Below, piece by piece: positions 22,326-64,000 of a DNA stretch of 64,000 nucleotides. The position numbers were made by a program, and so were the translations under genes. The stretch is taken from the NCBI RefSeq assembly GCF_015706575.1, contig NW_024037053.1, positions 4,898,001 through 4,962,000 of the forward strand, given 5' to 3'. The notes under the pieces are model-generated. The model worked only from the letters and a program-made list of their open reading frames with translations, did no database searches and was not told where the DNA came from. The DNA is from Patiria miniata (lineage: Eukaryota > Echinodermata > Asteroidea > Valvatida > Asterinidae). Each line of letters opens with the position of its first letter. Within the stretch, counting starts at the first letter, position 1.

Positions 22326-25300
22326 ATGGAGAAACTGTTGACGAATGTTGCTGTGGTGATTTCTGCATTTATCTACCTTCAATTTACAGGTAATGTTTTG
22401 GTTTTTATTCCTTTTTTTCCATTTATGCTTAAAGAAAACCCAAATTTACGCATTTGTTTGTAAGATTTCGTTGTAGCCATAATGTAGTCTTCACGATTGT
22501 TTTGATTGTTTCTTTGCAATTTACCATTTCAGGATAAAAAAAAAAATAGAGCGATTTTATTATCGGAACTTTTTGCTGACTTCACATTTTTTCCATTACG
22601 GAAGTCCAGTCTTAAAATCTTGGTCAAACGCATCTGAAATGGCCTGAGTTTTCCAGGTATTGGATGACTAAGACAAGAGTGTACTTGAAATGCACGAAAA
22701 CACTTGAAGGAGTAACCGAGCCCATTTGCTTCGAGTTCGTTCTTAATGATATATAGGCCTAGGCCTATGGCTACACGTGATTATTGGGCTAACTACTCAA
22801 GCAATGAAGCAAAAAGATCAAAATCGAAAAGAGTACACTAAGAGGAATCATTGTGGTGATCAACTTAATAAATACAAGAATGTCTGCGTTCACTCATGAT
22901 TATAGCTTCCACTATGTTTTTGCGAATGCGTTTTTCGTAATTTTTATTTTTAGTAATTCTAACAGTAAAAATATTATGTGCATTGGTTATGGGGATAGTT
23001 GTTGACAGCTTCTATTTCTTTTTCAAGCCGATTCTATTGACAAAATATGTCCACAACGTGACGATTATTTCATTCAAAATACTAAAATATTAAAAATCCA
23101 GACATTAATGTCCAATTATCTACGGCAGATTTAGGGGAATTCAACATGACATGAAATGTTGTAAGTCATTCAATTTGGCCAATGGATTGCAGTAATCGTG
23201 TTCGTTTTGCATGGATGCGTAAGGAATCAATCATTTCTACTGCTAACCTTTATTGACAAGATGTATTGGTGTGAATTGCTTCGGGGTGTTTCGGGCACAT
23301 AGTGAGTTTTCTGCTGAGTGAATCTGGTAATGGGAAAATTCAATTAGGCAAAATGAAGTTGTAGTTGACAGCTCCTTCATAAATCTTCTGAAATATATGT
23401 AAATATTATTAAAGCATAACACTGTTGGTGGCTCTTTTTTAATAGATTGAGTTAAACATTGTGTCCTTTGAGGTAAGTGATCACTGAAGTCTGAAAATAA
23501 ATTAAAAAGATGTAAATCTGAAAATGTTTTGATCTGAAAATAGAATAGTGTTCGTAAATTACTATGTAATTAAGACAATAGGTAAAATGGATATTTCTAA
23601 CCGACTCTCGTTGACACGTACCTGTCTGAAAAAATGTTTCTTTTTTTGTTTATTAATAGTCTAAAGCGTTCTAGTTGTCAACATTTATACTTATCTTTGA
23701 ATCAACTTGTATTTTGTTAAGAACAATAGGCGTCATTTACCTTATCTTTGAAGTAGCTAACTTGGAATTATGTCGAAATTTTATTTTTCATTATCTACTA
23801 GTAGAATTTGCTGTAATGATCAATATGACCATTAGGGAATTTAATATAGTTAGTTATCTAGATCGATCTTTACAGTCATTTTGTGCAGCACGACGACACC
23901 TGCTTTTCTTAAGGTGAATTCGATTTGTGACTGCGGCAATCGTCACTTATCTAATAACATTGCCTGCGAAATGAAAACATTGACTTGCCTCGTGTCGTCA
24001 TGATTAACGCCGCTATTCATATCTTATCACAATGGTGCAAATTTGATGCTCTTTTTAAACTATATGAACGCCACTTCATTGGTACTCTTTAAGCGAACGA
24101 AGCCAATTTCTCAATTGGTTCGTCCATAAGGCTGATATCCTCATGTTGACAGAGGTTATTTTTAGGTGCAGGCTGAACAACTTTGAAGTATAATTTGTTA
24201 TATTCCTTCAACATTCTGGCTTTGGTATTTTAATCGCCTTAGACGAATCCATGTAAATTGCACCACGAGGCATCACCTGCAATATTTGCCCGATCCAAAC
24301 CTTGACACACCTCGTCTACCTACCCACAATGATATCACCTCACGTAACGGCGGCACAGACAAGGCTCCGATTCTAGCCTCGTCAACTTGTTTCGATTTTT
24401 TTGGCATTTGGTAGCTCGAAGACACAAGCGTTCTTTTCTCGTATATTTGGCGGATAAATTTATAAAACAGCCTCATGGTGTATGTGTGTCGGTGTAGGCT
24501 TTAAAAAAGTAGCCTAAAGATAATGAAAGTTGTAAGAATTCAATTTGTACGGTCCTAGTAAATACAAAGTATTGCTTCAGTTTGGTATCGATCTCGGAAG
24601 TAGCTATTTCGTGTGTGAACGCAGTAAGTGAATGTATCGCATTATAATCTACACAGGGAGGCACAATACGCACCTCAGGTGTTGTACACGCTCGCAATTA
24701 AATTCCGGATTCTCGGACGATGCTCGGACTTGGTCCCAGGGGAGTTTTAAGTCGTCACCCTGGACTATCAGTCTTCATACATATTAATTTGGGAAGTATG
24801 CTTTGGGGTTTATGTAATGGAAAATGGACTGCCGAAATCGTTATTGTGTTGAAGACGATGCTTATGAACTATCTCTAATATATTTGTCTAGTTTTTTTTC
24901 AGACAACAAAATGTAACCTGTATGCACACCTTTCAGAAAAAAAACTACATGTATATACAAATCCTGGCAGTTGAAATGCGGACTTATCGGCTTCCGAATT
25001 AATGATGCAAATATACTTCCGATGTGATTTCTAGGTGAATTTGCGGGGCAGTCCTGGTCAGAGTGGCGCAAGGGCATAAATCTCGATGGTCTGGAATTCT
25101 GCAAAAAATGAAACCATTCCAATATGTCTAAACTCAGGCCTTTAAAATTGATCCCTGAACTAAACGAAACCTACTTCGTCAAAAATTCACTTGGCATCTG
25201 CGCCTTAAATGGTTTGTTATTTTTGATAGGACTTAAGACATGTCATGGATGAAATCGTGTCAGTAGGATCTACCTCTATCCCTAGGCTACAATACGACCA

Positions 25301-28300
25301 TCTGATAGTCGACTTGTTTGGACTGTCATTCCAATCATGGCTGGCCAAGTAGAGAGAGACCATGTTTCATCACTTTTAAAATTGTAGGCGTAGGTCCTTG
25401 GTGACCTAATACGGGTCTTCAGAACGTGACCAAAGATGTCATTTCATCACAGACTTACCGCCTACAAATCTTCTCGTTTTATAAATAAACGTCCTTTTTC
25501 GTATTATAGTGTTTGAAAATGTCATTTGTTGAGCCTTGTAATGATTATTCTTTAGTTGTACAAGTAGAAATGATATTGGTGTATGTTACGTTGCTTTTCG
25601 TGTAAGCACTTTGCTTTTCGTAATAACAACGAAGCCTTTTGACCCGAAGTAGGCGTTCATGGACGATGACCATTGCAAAATGAGAAAAATCACTGCCTTA
25701 GGGCGTATTTCAATCTGCCTGACAACATTCCAGGCTGTTATTTTAGCGTTCTTTTTCAGGTGCGATTAACTCAGAGAAGCCGGATTCCTGAAATGATATC
25801 TCTTTGCTTTTCATGAGTAGATTGGTTTGATTCTATAGGTCTCACGATACGCGAATGGACTCTATCTTATGTCTAGTCAGAATCGATGAGGTTGTTTTTG
25901 ACATGAATGAGAAATCACTTTCAGTCTGTATCGCTGACGTCAACACAATTCATCATCGTCTGATAAAGATGCATGAGTCTGCGACTGACGTAATCTAGTT
26001 AGTATTAATGAGGTTTCTTATTATCAGGGAAAGTATGTAATTTCCTCGTTTTCTCCTATCTTTTTCTCTTCAGGTTGCTATGGAACAACTGGGTCAGTTT
26101 ACAGTAAGAAACTTTTCAAGAAGTTTTTCGATGATGAGGGGTATAATCGCAATGTTCGTCCAGTTCTCAATGTTCACACGGTTACCAACGTGCAGATGCT
26201 GCTGTACGTCGCACAGGTTCTTGATATGGTGTGTATACAATTCATAAATTCTTCCAAAGAAAAAGCACCAAATTGTGATTTTGAGGGGGGGGGGAGAGAA
26301 ATATTGACATATATAAATATGTGCACAAATCAATCTGTGTTGACTTTATTTGGTAGATTTTAATTTGTTAAAAGCCCAAACTTGAAAAAAAAATATTGGT
26401 ACGATTCATTAAACGAATTATGAAGGTTGTTTTAGCTTAAAATTTATAGTTTGGAGTAAATTCATGGGGAGGAGGCGTAGGCTTGTTTATTTAAGGATAA
26501 CATTTGTCAAAAATTAATTCATTTTTCTATCTGATAGGACGAAAGACAACAGACGCTGACTACCAACATGTGGTTGACATATGTGAGTTCTTGTGTTTAA
26601 TTGCACAATTAATAAACAATCAATATGTTCGTTCTTTTAACTATATTTACCGAAATGCATAGAAATATATTGTATTTGATTTACGTACGTCGTATTACCT
26701 TTTTGACATGTTTTGATATAATGCGCTCACGTTCATTTATGCAGTTATATTTCACTCAACAGATAATATTTATTTTGAAATGCAACCATTTGGAGTCTCA
26801 TCCATACTTCGTCACAGATTTGCATTGATATGAAAATAAACTCAAAGCAATAACAATAAATCATTCGACATTATAAGGGTTTAATTTGTTTGTTTTATAA
26901 AGCGTTTATCAGTGCAATCATTCATTCTGTTTTGAAAGGTGTGGAAGGATGAATTCATTCAGTGGGATCCCGAGGAATGGGGAAATGTTACCAAACTGAA
27001 AGTCGCTTCGGATCTGCTTTGGATGCCTGATATTACGCTGTATAACTGGTGAGTATTACAGAAACATGCTAAGCGGAAAGTGCTGTATGCGCTAAGCAAA
27101 GCAGGCTAAGAACAAATCATAAACATAATACATCGCATGCATTTGGACCAGTGACTTTCGTTTTGCAATTGGGCAAATATTTTCTGTGGTTAGCGAACTA
27201 GCAGCACCGTGTATAATTTGCCTCAGGAAGGCCTAGGGTGAAACTCACTGCTGAAGATGAATCAGTCTTCGTGGCGGCAGTAGGCCATTCTGTCATCACG
27301 GGTTGATTCCATTATTATCAAAGTGCACATGACCTTCAAAGTAAAATCAACTTCTTCGTTCGATCGTTAGCAATGCATGAACGTAGGCAAGACATATGAT
27401 CTGATGGGTATTTTAATTAACTAGGTCATCAATCTACTCAATGATCACGTGATGAAGGATCCGATCCTAGTGAAATTGTTGTGATTGAAAATGAGAGAAT
27501 TTCGAGTATGATTGCTTAAAGGTAAATCTTCAATAGCTTATTATTGTAGATATAATTTGATTAAGCTGACATAAAACATTTTTTTTACTGCCGTTGCTGG
27601 TGCTGTTGCTGGTGCTGTGAAATTCTGATGCTTTGGCTTAGAATGTCACAGTGTTGCCAGACTTAATGTGCTGCACTGCTGCTGCTGCTGCTGCTGCCTT
27701 TAATGCATGCTGCTGTTGTTTCTAATGTTGATGAAGCTTATAATGCCATAATGCAGATGCATACTGGACGATTATTCGTTTGCTGTTGTTTGTGGTTCAG
27801 CTGCAATTGACAAGTCTGTCAATGTTATTCTGCCTCCCCCCTTTTATATGTTGACTTGGTCGGTATTTTTTGCTGCAGCTATATCTCTGCCCGCTGCTAT
27901 AGCGCTAATCTCACAAAGTCTTCTGATGTAATTAGGAATTTCAGCTGTTTTGCAGTTCTTGTCGCTGCTGCTACGGGGCTGTTTGGTATTGCTGCTGTCA
28001 GCGAAACTTAACAACCAATCTTGTCTAAATCAATTTTTTTCTTTCCAGCGCTGCCGATAACTACGTTCCCTACCTGACCAAGAAAATATGCATCATCTAT
28101 AATAACGGTCTCATCAACTGGGCTTCTCCTGTCATCTTGAAGTCTCATTGTAACATCGATGTCACTCAATTTCCCTTCGATAAGCAAAGTTGTGAGCTTA
28201 AGTTTGGTCCTTGGCAGTATGACGGGACGGAAGTCAATCTGACTGGCACAGGTAAGATTAGCTTCCTGGCACCAATAAAATACATACGACCTATAATCCG

Positions 28301-31300
28301 TTAATACAATGATTAGTTAGAAACGGTGGTCAACCATAAATTGAAAAAAATCAAACTGACTTACACAATACAAAGTGTGAGAAGTTTAATTCGTAGACTT
28401 TTGCCACATTGTACACAAATAATTTTGTTAACAGCTGCAGGCCGACATCTTATTTCCCTTGACAAGTAGGCATCCATTGCTGTACTCCTATAAGTTAAGG
28501 TAAAATATCTTGCCCATGGACATTACAGGCTATTTTCGCAATTCAACAGGCTGAACTCAGAAATACACCTTTTAAGTTCGACGTACCACACCGTCAGTCC
28601 ACGGCACTCAAAAACAATATTTGCTTTTATGGGTTTTTTTTAAAGGTGATACCTCGGTCTTCATGAGTGATGGTGAATGGGACATGAAAGGCCTAGACGT
28701 GAGACAAGACGTGAATTACTACCCAGACGCGCCTGGTATACCCTACACCGACATCGTCTACACCATGCATTTTAAGCGTCGATCGATGTACTATGTCTTC
28801 AATCTCGTCCTGCCGTGTGTTCTCGTCGCTGGAATCACTATCCTGGGGTTCGTCCTACCAGCTGACTCGGGAGAAAAGGTTGCTTTTCCTTTTGAAACAT
28901 TTTCTGAATTCGTTTTTCCTGAATAAAATAGGCGCCCTAAACAGTTACTTTTCAAAAATACCTTCAGATCAACCTAGTGGCCTAGTGAATATCTAGAGCA
29001 TAAGATTCTGATAACACTGATAGGTACCATTCTCTGTCGTTAATTGCTAAGACATTGATTAATTAATTTTACATTTTTGTTGTTGCATCTTCAGGTCAGC
29101 CTTGGTATAACTGTTCTGCTATCTCTGACTGTATTTCTCCTCCTCATTGCCGAGTCAATGCCCCCGTCTAGCCACGTACCTGTCATTGGTAGGTTCATTC
29201 CTTCATCACTCCCCATTGAAATCTCAAATATTTAACGTCTGAAATCAATTATTGAAATCACCACGCCAGGTTGTCTAAATATTTAGCTTGGAAATCAGAA
29301 ATTCAATTAAGCTTACCAATTAATTTAAAACGTACTAAAAATTCAAAGGAATTATGAGAATTCGTTGATTGGACATCGCGACGAGTAATGCACCGGCAGT
29401 CTTTGGTCACTTTAACAACTTCCATGTTACAAACAGCGGAGGTTACCTTTTGGAATCGATTATTTAATTTCCGCTTTAAAGAAATAAAATAGTGCCAATG
29501 CCGATTAATTTTATATACATGGGTCGTGCACTTCCCGTCATGAAGTACATGTAGGCCTACGTGACTTGGTACCATGATCGATTATAATGCTGTTTTGCCC
29601 TTCAGTGTGATTATGAAGTACATACAGTGTACAGCGGCTCAGTGGGATGGACAGGTATTATGAACAGGCAAGAATGAATTACAAGTCACCAAAGGGTATA
29701 AGTCTAAACACGTTAATGAAATGGATTTCTCTGTAAGCAATATTTGTGTAACCCATATCCGAAGACGCTTTGCTATTTTTGTTTCAGCCATGGGCCCATT
29801 TCACATCTTAGAGAAACTGGGCTGAATTAAAATGACAGCGCTTGAAAATCAGTCTTATTAATCACTAGTGGCAGTTGCGAAGATCGTATGTAATTTATTA
29901 TGAAATAGCCCTATTAAGAATTGCGTACGGTTCAGGATTATTGAGATTACATTTTATTACTTTCAAAAATATAGTTAGACTTTCTGTAATTCAATCTGGT
30001 GAGGGTTTTTTTCATTAACCCTTGGTTTGGGGCTAAAAGAATATTAATGTCCAACAGTTGAATGATTTTTGTATGGGGAATCATGGATATAACTGGTTTG
30101 AGTTGACCTTGAGGAAGCACATTTTACGCTCGTTCGGTCACTTTGCCAAGCCACGCCCAGATATTCACACGCATACCGCGTCATGATGAACGCGTCTTAC
30201 TGCGCATGCTTTATTCAAAGATTAGTTATGGCGTCTGTGATTATGTTTTGTCTTGATCTTAAGAATCTGTTGTTAAGGCTGCTTCTTGTGCATTGAAAAT
30301 ATTTGTACCTTAATTTCTTAATTAATGATGAGGAGGCAAAGACATTGTGAAGGTAATTTCGTCAATTTTAACACAAATAAACCAAGCTTTATCCTTGAGA
30401 CAAAACAGTGAAGAAAATTCGCTTAACCGTGTTGGAGGGTACAAAAAGTTGCGAGACAAAAAACCTACCAGTGTTTAAACAGTTTTTAAATACAGACAAG
30501 TTGGTGCTGAACAAGTTGATCATAGTTCAATAATGTGCGTCGTGCATAGGCCAGGTGACAGTTACCTTAGAAGTGAAGAACTTAAAACTCATCAAAGGTG
30601 TTTAAACCTTAAACACACAAGCTGCTTGTGTTTTCGATGGTCACCAATTATATAGCTTGACTGCTCTGCGCATTGACTTCGTTAATCCCAGGCTGCGCTG
30701 GTAATGAATTAGGATTCCCGCGCGCAACACGCGGTATTACTTCGGCCGTGGTATGAGACGAACTTCCCGCCCAAAGCTAAACGTGTTTCCGCTCAGTCCA
30801 AACAGTCGTGTATTCCTGATCCGTCCTCGCCGAGCGCTCATTCCGCCTTAATTAAATCATCTCCAGTATTCCTCATTAAGATGACATGACTAATTATGGA
30901 ATTATGTTCCCGAAGCGTGTCTGCGTTGGATTATGAATTATGTTTGGGATCTGGTTGATGTGAAAAATGATTATACGCGTCAAAGGTGCAACCATAGTGG
31001 GCTATAATATTGCCTATGGCTAGATTACATGCAGCGAGACATAATGCCGTCGGTAGATGATTTGCAATAGATATCATTATGTCAGCGACTATCCTGGTTT
31101 AAAGCGCACTAAGCATTTTTTTTTTCAATTTTGTTTGGTGAAAGAACACATTTAGGTGTTTGGGTTTGATATAAACTGTTAAACAACAGATTTTCCATTT
31201 CTACCTATTCAGATCTTTGCCAGAACACCTCTTACTTTCTCATTTAGCATGTCTGTTAAATATCGCTTTACGTCAATGAGATATGGCTGGTGAAGGCAAC

Positions 31301-32249
31301 TGGAATTGAGATTATAATAAAATAAAATACCTGAGGTGGATTAAGTTACCCTGGTCGATTTCAGGTGAATTGAAATTCGTTCGTCTTAACTGAAGAAAAA
31401 TCTTTTTGACCTCTTAATATGCCGTACTATAGGTGACACGTCAGACCTAGTGGACGTATTGACATTTTTTTCTGTCCCTACTTTTTCGCACATAATACGC
31501 TGCACCGCCAAATAACTTCTTCTTGGCGTATGGCTTAATATTGTAAACTGAAGTATCAGTTGTACAGAGGACGGTTTCCATCCAAGTTCTGTTTGTTGTT
31601 GGATAGTTTGTTCTTTTCAAGTTTGATGTTTTTGTTTTTTTAATTTGATGAAACATTCGTTATTTTGTTTGTATTGATTAATCATCCTCTAGGTCAGTAC
31701 TACGCAGCTACAATGCTTCTGGTCTCTATCTCCATTATGCTGACAGTCATCGTCTTAAATCTTCACCATCGAGGTCCGACTTGTCGACCTGTTCCAGTCT
31801 GGATGAGGCGAATCTTTCTCAACAAACTCGCTCCCATATTGCGGCTGCAGCCAAGACGAAGCCAGAGAAACAAAGGACTGAGCAAAGACCATAAAATCTT
31901 CATGAGAATGCAGGAAAGCGAAACATCTATAATGGACATGACGACACCACTGCATCAGAATCACCAATCACCTGGTGACGAGTCGCCATTACAGGCCATG
32001 CAAAACACCAATAGGAACCTGCATAGAGACGGCCCCGAGAGGGCGTGCTGCCGTCAGCAGATAGACATTCTGCGCAGGATGATGGATCACATGCGCGTTG
32101 TACGGGAGCATTACGATGGGTTGGATCATTCTGACTTTATCCGTGGGGAATGGAAGCAGGTTGCGCAGGTGGTCGACCGTTTGTTCATGATCTTCTACTT
32201 GCTGGGAACTATGGCTACTTTACTCATTATCTTCATTCAACTTAGCTGA
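22326..32249 (+). CDS. Nicotinic acetylcholine receptor subunit, non-alpha type (complete)
   Basis: Exons: 22326-22389, 26074-26228, 26538-26582, 26939-27048, 28049-28251, 28646-28878, 29095-29188, 31693-32249; 1,461 bases, 486 residues plus stop, all GT/AG and in phase. Order: signal peptide ([18 protein letters not shown]), extracellular ligand-binding domain with [11 protein letters not shown] and FGPWQYDG, a Cys-loop of [15 protein letters not shown] with the exact 13-residue spacing, M1 ([19 protein letters not shown]), M2 after GEK with a leucine ring and a terminal Glu (cation-selective pattern), M3, a cytoplasmic loop and M4 near the end ([19 protein letters not shown]). The 45- and 110-base exons 3 and 4 are classic nAChR sizes. 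The C-loop reads [15 protein letters not shown] and lacks the vicinal Cys pair of alpha subunits, so it likely co-assembles as a complementary subunit. N-glycosylation sequons NVT and NLT are present. Upstream in-frame ATG-like starts exist (22269), but 22326 gives a clean signal peptide. Confidence 0.92.
22390..26073 (+). other. nAChR intron 1 (3.7 kb)
   Basis: A long AT-rich intron between the signal-peptide exon and the ligand-binding domain. I see no exon, repeat family member or RNA gene in it. The palindromic word TAGGCCTA(T) recurs here (about 22757) as elsewhere in the window. Confidence 0.6.
27589..27720. repeat. CTG/GCTGTT trinucleotide-rich tract in nAChR intron 4
   Basis: Interrupted CTG and GTTGCTG repeats, with an uninterrupted run of about seven CTG units near 27676-27697. 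A microsatellite; no coding frame joins it to the flanking exons. Confidence 0.75.
29189..31692 (+). other. nAChR intron 7 (2.5 kb) with a candidate enhancer
   Basis: Mostly AT-rich and featureless, except for about 30620-31000, which is more GC-balanced and carries many homeodomain-like words: GTTAATCCC, TAATGAATTAGGATT, TTAATTAAATCATC, TAATTATGGAATTATG and GGATTATGAATTATG. This is a candidate intronic enhancer; no exon is seen. Confidence 0.3.
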
Positions 32250-32428
32250 AGTGACACATACATGATTGGCCGAGTCATATAACTCGGCTGAAATACCTCC
32301 ATCAACATTTAAACTCACTGGTTATACGTCCGCTTGCTATTTGCTAGTTAGGCCAGGCTTACCACCTCACAATATTAACTGAGACGCTGGGTACAGGCTG
32401 ATTTTATAGCGTTCTCAAGTAACAGTTT

Positions 32429-32708
32429 ATGGGCTCCGTGCACAAACGAGAGGGCGTTTTTGACCACTTTATGAGAGCCCGGCCGTGGACGGGACACATC
32501 GCTCTTGCGTACTGGTACTGGTAGTGGTTCGCACGCGCATGGCGCCAAGTGCGCACGTCTTCTTGTATTCTGAATGTGCATAAAATCCATAGCGTCTTCG
32601 CGTGAGCGTCAGGCGTTGTAAGCAATGCGTTATATTGTCTCTCCCAGCGGTCTCCTCAAACTCTCCCCTTCTTACCGAGTGAGGGGGTACTTGTGCCCGG
32701 AGCCCATA
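32429..32708. mobile_element. MITE family D, copy 1
   Basis: Termini TATGGGCTCCGTGCACAA and the inverted TTGTGCCCGGAGCCCATA. The interior shares GCGTACTGGT, CATAG(C/T)GTCT(T/G)CGCGTGA, AGCAATGC and GAGGGGGTACTTGTGC with the copy at 52519-52774. About 280 bp, no ORF of its own. It lies between the nAChR stop codon and the first downstream AATAAA, so it may be transcribed in the 3' UTR. Confidence 0.8.
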
Positions 32709-32758
32709 CGCACGCACGATGAGTGCGCTGTGATTGGATGCTATTAAACCGTGACGCC

Positions 32759-32764
32759 AATAAA
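32759..32764 (+). promoter_or_regulatory. Possible nAChR polyadenylation signal
   Basis: The first AATAAA after the receptor stop, about 510 bases downstream and just beyond MITE family D. A later AATAAA-like word is at about 33469. Confidence 0.3.
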
Positions 32765-34300
32765 TGCCTACGTAAAGGGTCATGATTTTCTGCTCGCCCG
32801 ATCCAAAATCCTTGGCGTACACATTTTTTTGAGGAAAGCTAACTGGAAAAGTTGGAGTCGTTCACTCACCTTTAAATGATGTGACGATTCTTTGACTCTC
32901 AAAATATGCCGACATAATTATCTATGCTATGGTTATCTGTGAAAACCCTAATCATGATTATACTCAAAACGTGGATGTTGCTAGGAAAAGCATATTAAAG
33001 AACAGAAGTAATTATCTTATAGATACTAGAAGTTGTATTTGTATAAGACCTTCGATAATGGAGTGGATATTTAGTAGTAATGTATTCTTGAGTTGTGTCA
33101 AATTATCAATGATATAATCAATAACCACATGTTTTGCGTTCGTGTGGAGTGCAAGTGGTACTAACATTAATTGAATCGTAATATATAGAAAGGAAGGATA
33201 TTTTGGTGTAAAGATTAGAAATGCATGTAAACTGTCAGGAAAGGAAAAATCATAAATCTACGCGTGTTCGTCAATTTTCAGTGGCATCGCTAGGGAGTTA
33301 ATATTAACGACTGATGCAATGGACTTTTGCATGTTTTTATTAAGATATCGATTAACTAATGGTGTGAATACAGACAAGATAACATTGGTTTTCTGAGTTT
33401 TTTCTTTAATAATTAGTGTATGCTGTGCAGCTGAATATACTAAATCCAGGTGATATGATTTTAATACAATAAAGAAACGTACATGGTTAAAAAAAGAAAG
33501 AAGAGTAACATTGAGATTTTTGTTAAGTGTTTATGGCTGAAATTCTGCATTCATTTTGTTGTTTGACATGCATATCCTCGATGTACCGGTTTTCGAGGGA
33601 TTTGTAAGGATTTATTTCAACCAAGAGAAAAATATCGACATAGCCTTCGGTTTCCCAATTTTTGGGCTGGCGGTGGAACACGTACCGCACACACAACAAA
33701 TCAACTGGTTGCGTGGTACGAATCTGCGCATGTGCGTCGCTACAAGGTCAAACCTCGAAAACTTGATGCCTCGAAAACAGGTACACGAACGATACATCGT
33801 GAGCTCGATGATGTTCTGAATGGCCGCAAAGTACAAAACAAAAGACTGTCGGACGCACGCGTGTATTTGCAAACTACAATTTTAAATAGCAACGGGGAGG
33901 GGAGTTTGTGGGGCCACAAAACTAAATCTTTATTTAATTGAGGGCGCACTTTAATAACTCCCAACACTCGTCAAATTTTGGACTGGCTGTCAATACGCGA
34001 TAGAGGGCGCTAGTCGGCCCAGAGTAAAAAAGGATGATTCTTTTTCGTGATCTTTCAATGATTAGATCCGCATGATGTTGCAGTTTCATCGGCCACAAAC
34101 ATAATTATTAACGGGCTGCCACATCTAGCTTTTGATTGCAACCAATCAGCTTTGTTCCTTTTCATGCGCTCACCTAAGCGTTTCAATACTGTACATGTAT
34201 AATACGCCTTGAGCAAAGTCTAGTTTGTTCACATTAGTCATTAATCGATTACTCGATTTTGAATCGCCTGGATTTGTCATATTATTCGGTTCAAAACAAA

Positions 34301-64000
<29,700 letters not shown>

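Larger units (their letters stand above)
32250..34300. other. nAChR 3' region and spacer before DOCK
   Basis: Contains a MITE (32429-32708), an AATAAA at 32759-32764 and AT-rich DNA without recognisable coding sequence. The last 300 bases should hold the DOCK promoter. Confidence 0.5.

Noticed and set aside
32375..32822. Three overlapping minus-strand open frames
   Set aside because: They lie across MITE family D, whose other copy does not keep these frames; the GC-rich element simply lacks stops.

Overview
This is animal nuclear DNA. The genes are split by many introns with GT/AG borders, the background is AT-rich, and the introns carry short inverted-repeat transposons, SINE-like and LINE relics, minisatellites and homopolymer G/C tracts. 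The gene set (RNF11, LURAP1-type, IFT74, a nicotinic receptor subunit, one DOCK6/7/8-type gene) and the repeat style fit an invertebrate deuterostome. An echinoderm is my best guess, but that is inference and not proved by the sequence.

Layout. (1) 326-1540, minus strand: the first two coding exons of RNF11; its RING exon lies beyond the left edge. (2) 3597-4979, plus: a two-exon LURAP1/LURAP1L-family gene, head to head with RNF11. (3) 6112-14877, plus: a complete IFT74 gene of 20 exons; the reconstructed frame is closed at 596 residues, and the start codon appears to be split by intron 1. (4) 14878-22325: intergenic, with a possible TATA/CCAAT promoter near 18.7 kb and a TTAA-flanked MITE near 21.2-21.75 kb. 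(5) 22326-32249, plus: a complete 8-exon Cys-loop nicotinic acetylcholine receptor subunit (486 residues) of non-alpha type. (6) 34301-64000, plus: a DOCK6/7/8-family Rac/Cdc42 exchange factor. There are 37 constitutive exons plus one possible 51-nt cassette exon, about 1,997 codons, and the gene runs off the right edge inside the DHR2 domain.

The genes do not form an operon or pathway. RNF11 and LURAP1 both touch NF-kB signalling in vertebrates, IFT74 builds cilia, the receptor is a cation channel and DOCK regulates small GTPases. The interesting relation is linkage: the vertebrate relatives of four of these genes sit on human 1p and 9p (and 19p for DOCK6), which belong to one paralogon, so the window may preserve a pre-vertebrate gene neighbourhood.

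The most notable non-gene signals are: a start codon split by an intron in IFT74, with a transposon end lying next to the acceptor; two partial exon duplications flanking DOCK exons 33 and 34, one of which leaves a decoy splice acceptor; two dispersed hairpins with a hammerhead-like core and a compensatory stem change; a repeat family whose arms are inverted minisatellites of CAAGTCAATCACAAGT type around a conserved core; and several MITE families present in two or three copies in the window.
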